In this document: positions 46,573 to 58,500 of the stretch, in pieces
Layout of the letters: the number at the start of each line of letters is the position of its first letter
Position numbering within the stretch: position 1 is the first letter of the stretch
NCBI RefSeq assembly: GCF_032854445.1
Contig: NC_088300.1
Location: 5,272,001 to 5,332,000, forward strand
From: Liolophura sinensis
Taxonomy: Eukaryota > Mollusca > Polyplacophora > Chitonida > Chitonidae
Length of the DNA stretch: 60,000 nucleotides
Direction: 5' to 3'
The notes under the pieces: generated by a model
Database searches by the model: none
Told to the model about the DNA's origin: nothing
Seen by the model: the letters and a program-made list of their open reading frames with translations, nothing else
Position numbers and translations under genes: made by a program

Positions 46573-49500
46573 GTATGTAATTTAGATGTTTGTCTATATC
46601 TACATATTTCTTGTTCCAGATAAAGTAGCTGCTTTCATCTTTATATCTGACCCATTTATCATGATACCTAGTCCTGTATACTGTTTAAAGACAAGGTGCC
46701 ATGTCCAGGGCTCGAAATTAACACTGGTCCCATGGTCCGAGGCCAGTGGATTTTCTGTCAGACCAGTAGAGTTTGCAAAGCACTGGTCCTACGGGCCAGT
46801 AGAAACTACAAACACTTTCAATGATAAGTCTTTGTGTTATTTAGAAATCGGGACGTGAATTTTTTTTTTTGCACATTGGCAGCATAAATGTCACTCATAC
46901 ATGGAGTGCGGCTTGCTGAAAAAGAAACAGTCGCCCTTGTAGTGGGGTTCTGTTCCACACTGGTCGCAGTTTGGTACACGGAAACACCCAAGCGGTGTAC
47001 GAAGAGTTCCGGTCGACATCATTATGAAAAGGAAGTTTCAAGTGCGGAAACTCCTAAGCTATGTATAGGGCGTGTCGGAAAGGTGATCTGACTGGAAGGC
47101 GAGTACAGTCGATAAAAAATCAGCATCTCCCATCGTATGTTTATCGTATCACGTACACATGCTGAGTACAAATTATCGATTTGTATGTCTTTAACCACGG
47201 CAATAAATCAACAACAACAATGTCGCAATGTGGTGATACTTAGACGAAGCTAAGCCTCCTGAAAAGAAAGCAAGATTAACTGACGATCATTTAAGTAGAC
47301 TAATGTAGCACAAATGTTGTGTTTTATAACTGTGCATATTTGGAGTGAAAATAAAGGCATCCATTAATTGACACTTCGTGACTGACCAGTCACCGTAGGG
47401 TTATCCAGTTAAGCCTGAATGACCAGCAGCTCACTGTCTGCTGTCATAATTGAAGTATAGTGCTTACAGTTACTGCAAATACATTAGCCCTTGTTATGGA
47501 TTTCTCGTTGTTTTAATTGACTTAGTTTGATTAATTTGTCTTCAGTAAAAGTTATGTGTTAGCACCATAAGTGTTACTTTAAGGTTTCTACTTGTGCTGC
47601 ACTAAGTGGATTTTACATGCTAAAGATGAAACTTAAGCTGAAATACGGTACTTATGAGCTCATGTAATTTGTAAATGCAAAATTTACAAGTTGTTTTGTT
47701 TCAAGCAAGACTTTCACTCTTAACACCCAATGATTAATTTCTAAAGAAATGAGCCGTTTTATTAAAGCGCGGTATCAAGCGTGTCCTTTTCATTTTGTCA
47801 GGACCAGTAAACCTATGGTTGGACCAGTAGAACTCTGAGTATACTGGTCCTGCTGGCCAATAAGGCTTTCTACTTAAATTCTAGCCCTGCATGTCATGAT
47901 CATTTGGCAAAAAGCTGCACATGCAGCTAACTCACTTGATCATATATGCAGGGGCTTTAAGAGGGAGTTAATAAAATGATGTTTCATGTACTTCAGGTAC
48001 AATATTCCTATTATTATTTTTATTATTATCATTGGTCCTGGTTGTGTCAGATGGCTAGCAAATGCCTCAGCTCGTACTTACAGTATTAATATGTACTGTA
48101 CTATGTATATGTACTGTGTAGCAACGTTTCTGCATTAGACAGACTAAGCTATGCGGATGTCATCAGTGTGTTTAGTATTCTTGAGTAAAGCATAAAGTGC
48201 CAGTCAAGTAAATTATAAATAATAAAGTAAATGTGTTTATGAGTTACTATATGTATGCAATTAAAGGAGAAGAAAACCTAAAAACATGACACTATAGGTT
48301 GAAAAGAGCACATTTTTTTCTATCTGGTGGCGCCTGCTGCATAATTTTGTCATCTTTGGTTGCCATACATGTAATGCCTGAAAACGGCAAAGCTGGCTTA
48401 AATTGCTGAGTCCATTGCATCCTCCATCTTTAACAGTTTGTAATTTATGCTGGGCGTGTGTTGCCTCTCAGCCAATGACAGTCATTGAAATTGCCGGCTT
48501 GTTCATGTAAACTCGGAACCTACGTCGAACATTCCGGTTTCCCAATCGTCAAGCAGAAAACGAACTGTACTGTTTGTTACCTTCTGGGAAGAAGAGTTCT
48601 ACCAGAAATGTACGAACTGCACTTCGGCGGCAATTCTCCCAACACAGAAGACTTCAGGACTAGTTCTTAGACAAAATGGAGTCGCTCACAGCGGATTTTG
48701 GCGCTGACTTTATTTATAATTTATCAACTTGAGGTACATATTAGAATTTTTTTTTTTATGGCATGCACCTGGGAGGAAAAGCATACTCTTTTCAACGGTA
48801 TTTGATTGGCATTTAAATTTTCTTCTCCTTTAAGGTATCACATGGTTGGAACTGATGGAATGTACCATTCAGTAGGCCAGCATGCACATCACATATACAT
48901 GTAGCTGTATTTTCATGCTGGTGGTGTGGTGATTAATTAATTGAGAAAGAGCCTTAAAGCAGATCAGTCTTCTGATGTCAGCAACAGTGAAGAAAAATGG
49001 ATGGAGTAAAAGCTTGTGTGAATGTATTGGTCTATCGTTGGGCTGCACATAGATAGTTTGGTGCCTGTGGGGCTAACTTTAATAACCAGATTGTCCTCCC
49101 TCTCTGGTGATCAGCTAATACTTCATGATGCTGGTCATCTCAGATAGGTACATGCATGTAGTACATGACCTTCACTCACCTTCCATCACTGGACAGGAAG
49201 TGTAAACATGTGTAAAGTGTGGTGTTACTGTAATAACAGTTGTCATATTAGAAAGATATCTTCAAATTTCAATTGTGTTAAGATTACTGGAAAATGCCTT
49301 TTTTTGTACTGAAAATGACATTATAGCAGATTTCATTCTGTAATGTTTTTATCAGTCTGTTTGCTGGCTGTTTCAGGCAGTACAGAATTCACTAACATGT
49401 ATGACAGGTTTTGTAAGTGTAGAAATCACTAATGTGCCAGTTACCAGAAAGGTGTTAGAAAACTCCTCTCTTTTTTTCAGAGTCTGATATTTATACACAG

Positions 49501-52500
49501 TATACATTCATCATACATGTTTTAAAGTGGTTGAATGCACAGGAGAAAATCATATCTGTGCCTTGCCCATAACCAGACAGGTGGCCGGGTTACAGAAATA
49601 GTGATTTTCAGTTTGGCTTCTTTGTATGTATATTTCTAGGTTCCTTTTATGAAATTTAAAAAAAATCCCAAAAAATTCCTTTCCCTATATATGTGGATTT
49701 AAGACACTGATTTATTATGTGCAATTTTTTTTTCACAGTGATACATAACATAAAATTTCGCAATTACTATGTTGACTGGAATGGTGTGGAGGAGATATAC
49801 ATGTTCAGTGAGTCAGCTTCATCCAGACTTGTGAGGCACGTCAGCAAATCTCTTGGATTTCAGAAATGTAAGTAAAAATAAATAGTGTTGATGGGCATAG
49901 TCACATTTGGGCATAGTCACATTTGGGCATAGTCACATTTGCTATAAATACGATATGAGACCACTTTATCACTCTAACATGAACAATGATGGAGAAGCCC
50001 TGTTAGAGCATCAGAATGTATGTGTTTGTTGGTAGAGGCGGCTCCAAGTATCCAGTGAAATAATCAAGGTGTCCAAAAGTCTGCAGATGTAAACAAACTG
50101 TTTTATTTGTGGTCTACATTTTGATTATAATTATTCATTAACAAGCATGCACAGTGCACTGCTCGGTTAATATGACCAGTATTTCTTCAGTGGCATATGT
50201 ACATGTAAACAATCATGTCAAATCAAGCATATACTATTTAAATGTAGCCAGTATGGCGTTGACCTTTTGTTGGAAGGTACATGAACGCTTGTTCATAGAC
50301 CCTGAATATACTGTTTCTTTGACACTTTGTTGCTACGTCAACTGTTGTGCCAGCAGAAAATGCATTTTTCTGGCCATATGAACTTTTTTGTAGCACAGTT
50401 CCTTCAAAAGTTTATTTTTGTGTGTAAAATGATTGAGAAAGAATTTGATGTACATAAATTTGTGTTGTAATATATATAATATGTAGCATTATTAGATGCT
50501 TTATCTGGAATACTGAAAATCCCAAAGCATGACATGCACAGATCATGTCATTCACTTGAGACAGATATTGTTTTGTACATGCCATTGTGTTAATAACTTG
50601 TGAAGGGAAAGTCCTAGATATGCTACTGTTTGAACCTCATATAGCATATGTTTTTACTATTTAAGTTCTGTACCCTCATTTTGCTTCAAATGCAGTCCAT
50701 TTGTTCCATTTCAACCTTGGGAATTAGAAAGGGGGAAAAAGATATCAATTTAGAAGAGTTGTAATGTGTTAAGATTAAAAAAAGGAGACTTTTTATCCAT
50801 TGACTTATGTTTTTTGTCTTCAGTGAGAAATTTTGAAATTGAGACCAGCTTCTGTTCCAGTTTTTAACTCATTTGACATTTAAAGCATATTTCGAGGTAG
50901 TGTATGGCAGAGAGTGAGAATTTGGCAAAAAGTGTGTTAGAATTGATTTTCGTGTCTGGTTTTCTAGCTCATTGTTAAATGATGAACTCCTGGAAAAGGT
51001 GTGTGAGATGTGTAGAAGGCTGATTGCTGTAATGTACAGAATGGCAAATGTCACATCCCCTTTTACTTTATTATATTCCCCTTCTTAATGAGTGGGGACA
51101 TATAGCAGTCACTCCATCCATTTGTCTGCCCGTCTGTAAGCCCAAATTGGAGCCTATCTTGACAATTATTAGGTATAGGGTTATCAAAGCACACACAAAG
51201 TGTTCAAAATGACCTGAAGTTGTACATGGTCAGGTTATTGTTTCACATTTCGATCTGTTTTAGGACTTGTCTGCCCTTGCACATATTTTGCACTCCATTG
51301 GTATTTCAGAGGAAATTTGTGTGAGCTATGTCTTTGCATAGGATTCGCAAAGTCACACAAAGTTTACAAAATGACCTGCAGTTGTGCACCATCTGGTTAC
51401 TTCTTCACATTTTCATTGAATTTAAGAGCCTTCAACCCTGGTGGATATTTGCAGGGCCATCAGTATTTCAGAGGAAATTTGTGCAAGCCATATCTCGGTT
51501 ATTATTTGGCATAGGATTTGCAAAGTCACACAAAGTTTACAAAGTGACCTGCAGTTGTGCACCGTCAGGTTACTTTTTCACATTTTTATCGGTTTTAGGA
51601 GTTGCCCCTGAGTATATTTTCCAGTCCACTCATTAGAAAATTTGTGCTAGACATATTTTGACTATGATATGGTATCATATGGCATATGTTTCTTAAACAC
51701 AAGTTGTGCAAGATAACCTGAAATGATGCATTATATTTTTAATATTTTATATTTTTTCCTAATTGTTGTTTGCACTTGCCCATACAGCTTAATATATGTG
51801 TATCTTGGGTAAGATATGGCGTACATGTAGGATTCTCAAACTTACACAAGACCCTTTGTGTTCAAGTGGTCTAATCACCAGACGATTGCTGTAGCCTTCC
51901 ACAGGGCCTCTACGTGGCTGAGAGGTCTAGCTTGCCAGTGCAGCGTAATGACCCAGGAGCCTCTCACCAATGCGGTTGCTGTGAGTTGAAGTCCAGCTTG
52001 TGCTGGTTTCCTGTTCAGCCGTACTTAGGAAGGTCTACAGCAACCTGCAGATGGTTGTGGGTTTCCCTGGGCTCTGCTCGGTTTCTTCCCACCATAATCC
52101 TGGCCGCTGTCGTATAAGTGAAATATTCTTGAGTAAGGCATAATATACCAATCAAATAAATAAATAAATCAGTCAAACTGTAGCCTTTCACCAATGAGGT
52201 AATGAGGCGTCGGATTCTTGAACTCACAAAAAGTGTGGAAAATGATCCAAAATGATGTATGTCTTGCCATGCATTTGTCCATGTTGTTATAGATTCCATA
52301 CCTCTTTTTTTTTTGTTTTCATTCATTCGGGACTTATGCAGGTTGCGTATTGGCACAAAAGGGCTCTCAGTCTCTTAAAAATATATTAACACTGTGCAGT
52401 TGTGCTATATTTATATTTTTCAGTGGGGGAATGGGACATACATCTTTGCAATCTCTGATTGCTTCCTTGTTGTCTATTTCAGGGGCACTACAACCAGTTG

Positions 52501-55500
52501 ATTCAAGGTTTAGATCAAGTAATAAAATCTTTTCCGTAATTTTTAAACAATATTTTGTGTGTATATCCTTATGTATGATTTAATTTTCAGTTAATTTTTT
52601 GCTTTTTTGTAACTTTATATAGCTTGCTTGCTTAAGGAACACAGATACATGAGCATTAATGAAAGAAAACAGTAGTATATATATGTAGCTGTGCATACCT
52701 GTACACCTTCCAGTGCTACAGGGTAGACCTGTACAACGTTCCATTTGGTTTTCTTGGAGTGTGCAAACTTGCACCTCAGGCACCTTTTTCTTGTCTCCCA
52801 TGAAAGTACAGGCCAACACAAATTTTGGTGACCTTATCTTCATTCCCTGAGATTGCCGGCCTCAAAGATCGTTGGCCCATGTTAAAACCAAACCTATCCA
52901 TCATGATGAAATTTTAAATGGGACCAAATACTAATCTTTCATCTTAACATGGGTGACAACGAGCTGACTGCTTATAAGGTCACAGCAATTGTAAAGCGCA
53001 TATCTGTGCTGTTCTGTACTTTCACAGGAGACATGAAGGAAGTGCCTGAGGTGCGTGTTGGCAGAACTACTACAAGAAAACCAAACAGAATGTTGTATAG
53101 CCCTACACTGTAGTATTAGCGAAGGTGTAGAGGAATGTAGAGCTAGTATATACACTGTATGTATGTTTGTACGTTTACAATTTGTATAGATTAAGTAATT
53201 TTATACAGCACAATGACTATTGATAGGTTGATTGGAGTTGAAAGTTTCTCCTTTGAGCCTGTACAGATGGGCTATGCAAGAACTATCCTTTCTCAAGTGC
53301 TTCATTTTTAAATCCAATTGCAATGTGTTACCATAATGACGGTGTACATGTATTTGTGTTCCTGTTATTTAATGTTAATATACGTTGCTTGTACATTAAT
53401 AGTTTGTTTATGTCATTCATACATTTAAGATGGGGTTTTTTTCTGAAGTTGTTCATTGTATTTTGTTATTTTATACCGTTTTCTTAATTAAAGTCATGTA
53501 TATAAATTTTACTGTTTTTTTTTTTTCACAACGTTCATTTATTTTTTCCAGTGGTTCTAGATGCCTTAAATGTGTGTAGGTATAAGTTTATTTTGTTTGA
53601 AGACAAATTTCATTTACAGTATATTCTGTTCTTGCATTTTAAAAGTTTTGTATTTTGTGGCATACAGTACGTGTACACGTATGGTATTTGTGCTTGAAAT
53701 AATGTCCATGCATTTATGGTTTAGTCATATTGGATTATTGTATACCTTTGCAGATTCTTACAAATTTTGCCCTGTTAAATTCACAAAGATAATACATAGC
53801 ATGTGGGAATTATCCACTGTCTGAGAGCGAGCAGCTGTACATACAAGTGTACCGTTTGCCTAAAAGAACTACATGTATCATGCAGTGTTATAGCCCTGAA
53901 ACACATGTGAATTGTTGACTTGGAGAATACTGGGCTGCATGTGTACTTTCTATGTATAGGGCTGTCAAGTGTCATGCAGTGTTCATATCAATCTCTCTAG
54001 CAACTGTCACTCATCTGGTGACTTTATCTACAAGTACCTCTGCAGATTTATCTTTACGGATCAAGGGATTATTATGTTAAGATTTTCTTAGAGTTAAGTC
54101 GTTTCTAAAGCTTATTCACAATGGAACAGAAGGTCAAGATCTCCAAATGGTAACTACGTGTAAATGCCTATGTTACGATATTAGCAAATCGGTAATAAAA
54201 TTCTTAGTTTAACTGATATTTATTTGATGTGAGAGAATTGTACACATATGTATTACATGTATAATGTAATACAGAGGAGAGTATGTGTAAAGGTTGACCA
54301 ATGGAAGGAATACACCTTTCTGAACTGTTCATCAAGAACTCCCAATTGACCAGTCATAAGCAGCATTGTTGCAAATGGTCAACCTGATGTCCCACACATT
54401 GGTAACAATTGTTCAGTCTTTCACAATTGGAATGGAATGAATAGTAATGTTGTTATGAGAAGTGAGGGGGGGGGGACATCGGGTGTGTTGGATGGATTCA
54501 ATACATAATGAGTAGGTGTGGTTGGGACTTTGATGTAGTTCGCTGGAGTGTGGGTGTGGTAAGAAGTAGGGTTGTGGGTGGGTGGTGTTGTGGAGGTGGG
54601 TGAGTGGGAGGGAGGGTCAGGGCGGTATTACAGTATACATCTGTAGGGATACAAGTTATGTTTCCTGGACATGCTTCAGTCTGTAGTGTCATTTGCTGTA
54701 TTAATTTGAATGCTACAGTTCATGTGCTACAGTTCATCTATTACACGTTACATGTTTCTTATTACTTGTTACGTTTGTTTTCAGTTTTATACTTGTATTT
54801 TCTTTCCAGTTAGTAGTTTTATTATGTTGAAAGTTATATAGTGTTTTACTTTATAATGTGTTTTTTGAAGTTTTGGTTCATATGTAACTTCTAAATGCTC
54901 TTTTGCCATGCATTAATTATTGCCTGCTCATCATCTGCCTTCATCTTCAGCACGGACCCTTCACACAGCATTTAAAGTTGAAGTTTTTGGTGTGACTTAA
55001 TTACCAGATTATCATAAGAACTAATTGTTGTGTTCAGTAAATCATATAACATGCATGGAGATGAATGTAAATCAAACTTGAAAATTTAAAAAAGCTTATT
55101 TTAAAGTCAATTGAAATTGGGCATAAAATGGAATGTAAGAGTTCATGGTTTCAAAGACATTTGAAGAAATACCATATACATTATATGTAATTATTAATTC
55201 CCCATGCAATACAGATAGTAAAATGATTGATTATGGTTCATTTTGGTATAGTTTGACTTGAGCGTTTGAACTGACAGGCTGTGTTTTAGACTAGCAATGC
55301 AGTACATGTTAAAATAACGTTTCATTGTGTTGTAGCTGGGACACGCCTCCAGAGAGGGTATTGTTATGAGGCCATCATGGATGACAAACCAGCAGATATC
55401 AACCATCTTGTCTTTGTCATACATGGTATAGGGCAGAAGATGGATACAGGCAGCATAGTTCGCTGCAGCAATGAGTAAGTCACATGATTACATTCTAGCA

Positions 55501-58500
55501 TAGTTAAAAATTGTGTGAATCATTGAATTGTTCATTTCTGTTAACTTTAACATCATAACCCTGTTGTTGACATGAATAATAGGCAGAAACAAGTAGGTAA
55601 TTTTGTTTGGACCAGAATTTGAAATTTCATTCACTTAAAATTGAGAACACAATTGTTAAAACAAGGAAAGGAAATCTCTGCACTTACAGGTTATGGAACA
55701 GTAAGTCAGGCATTGTATTGCAGTCCTGTATTTTGACAAAACTTTTATACTTGGCCCCAGATTTAGATCCTCAAGCTGTTCGTATTGTATTTCACCAGAA
55801 GTTTGGTTTGTAAAAATGTACTTTCAGTAGCACATAAAAGCCTTAAAACGATACTTTTTGTGCCAGCACTTAAAGAGGCTATAACTGGCAAAATGTCAAT
55901 CAGCACAAATCCAGTTGAATTTTGGCTGTTCCATTAGAATAGCCCAAATGTTAGCCTTGTCTGTGCATGTGATTATGTTCAATATCGGTAATAAACTTGT
56001 GTAAAATGGGGTAATAAGGGATGGTTTTCAGTCTTATCAGATGATTTCTCTGTATCTAATACTAAAGATGAATAAAAACACATGACATTTTGTGACTGTG
56101 TGGTCAGCCTTACCAATACCTGTCACCATTATCAGATTTCAATGGTCATTTTTCAAATTTTTTTCCCACTGTCCCTTATTACCCCAGTGGTGGGGTTATG
56201 AGGGACAATCATTAGATTATTCTGTTTTCTCTCTTGTCTTTTTATAACCATTTATAGTCATTTTTAGCGATGAGTTTTTAGTTTATGCATTCGTTTTGAA
56301 TAAGGTGGGAAAAAGAGTGATATAGATAGAAAAGATAAAAAAATGTAAAATTCAGTTTAAATATAAAGAATTAAACCTTAAAAAAATGTTACACAACAAT
56401 ATGTCAGTTTCTTTTGATGGTAGTAGAGCTTTTTTTCATACAATGGATTTGCTGCTTGGCTATATTTTCACACTTTAAAACATTGCTATTTTTAGCTTCA
56501 AACCTGTGTTTGTAAATCTGTTGGCTTCTCCACCTTTCCTTTCCATTGGATATCTCCACAAATTGGTCTTTTGACCAATATTCCCTTTACTTTAAAAGCT
56601 ATGGCAAGAGCTTTGCCTGTGGTCATTTGTTTTCTGTAGTGGTGAATAACCACATTTTCTATGGGAAAGGCAACAGTCCATTGCAGCCAGAGATCTGCAG
56701 GACATTTTTTTAGAGTTTCAGTGACAGGTTCGTTTACAGTTAGAAATACATTGGTGTTATTTATTACCCCACATTTCTAAGCAATTTCACCTTAAAGCTG
56801 TAAACAGACACAAATGAGTACAGTAAATATAGACATTGTTTTGCTGAATTCTTGCCCAATAACCTTTGTTCATGTGGGAATATGAGTTCACCTGTTAGGT
56901 ATCCTGCTATGATGTACAAATGCAAAGTTTTGGACGCGTTCATTTTTTCACAAGATCAGCCAAAATTTTCTGAAGGATGAGTATCCGCTAGAAACAAATG
57001 AAGAAAAATCTGCTTATCGTGATTTTGTCCAGAAAAGATATAGAGTTCCTAAAATTTACATAGCCGCACACTTTATAACTTTTACAAAATCATTGTGACA
57101 TTATACATAGAGGTATGAGTTTGATATTTACTTAAAGACAGTAATTTAATCTAGGTAGATAATGAAAATTTGATTTCATTAGCAAATGCACATTTTTTTC
57201 CCAAAATATCTGGCACACTAAGTTTTCTAACAAGAAAATGGTCGGATGTCACAAAAGAAAGCTCTTATTGTCCAGTAGGGTTTGTGAAGCAGTCAAAATA
57301 AAGCAAGTGTCACTTTGACAATTTGACAATTTCTCACTAAAGATCAGTATTTGGTTTGATTAGAAAAACTCATTATATTTCAAGTTTCCATCCTTTTTTT
57401 AGACATCAGAAAAGAGGTTAATGCACAACTCATATCTGATGGTTTAACTCTGTATGGAGATACACATGTAGACAGAGGTTACAAACTTGTCTAAAATGTC
57501 TTTTCAGTTTAAGAGATGCGACAAATAAACAAAAAATGAAACTTTATCCAAAGTTTGACCAAACAAACAAAAGAGCCGAGTTTCTTCCAGTTGAGTGGAG
57601 ATCATCACTAACGTTGGATGGAGGTTAGTCAGATGGAATTATTTTTAACTATATAATTACGGTTTTATCATGTTCTATTTATCCAAGCGTGCCTCAAGGC
57701 ATTTGAAGTTTTGATACCTACCTACAGTATGTAGTGAAAGTATGGGCTAAGTTTTGAAACTCTGAATGATACCAAGTGGAAGTATGGTATTGTATAAAAC
57801 AGTGTATTTGTCCAGTCATAAAAGAATGTTTTTCCTACAGTCTTGTCTTTTTTATGTAGATATTGTTGAGTCTATCACGCCACAAAAAGTTAGAGGTCTG
57901 CGAACCATGTTAAACAGCAGTGCCATGGATATCTTGTATTATACCAGTCCACTCTACAGATCAGAGGTAAGGCTTTTACAGCACTTGTTTAGTTGTCTAT
58001 TACATGTATGTCAGTTCAAAAACAAATGATATCATAGTTCATTTAAGCGAGGAGTCTGCTGAAAGTTATCAATTTACTTTAATATGGTAATATTGAAACT
58101 TCCAGGGTAGTATTTGACAAAATGCATGGTGGAAGTAACTGCTTCGGCATTTCAGTTTGAAATGCTGAACAAAACATTTTACCAATAACACTGCTAGAAA
58201 CCGGGCAAGGTTAAGTTTAAGTTGATTCTTTTGAACAATTACCAATGCCTTAACACTTAGAGGTGTTAATAGAGGTAAAAATTTTTTTTTTTTAATAGCT
58301 ATGGTCGGAGCCCTTCATTGACTAAAATCAACGGTTTGCTAAATATTTGTTTTAGATCACTCGTGGTTTGTATGCGGAACTGAACAGATTGTTCAAGATG
58401 TTCTGTGAGCGACATCCATACTTTGAGTCCAGCGGTGGGAAAGTTTCAATTGTTGCTCATTCATTAGGTAAAAATATGACACAATTCTTGTTTGTACCAT

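Noticed and set aside
54498-54692. Pro/Thr-rich minus-strand open frame
   Set aside because: A compositional artefact of the G-rich low-complexity tract.
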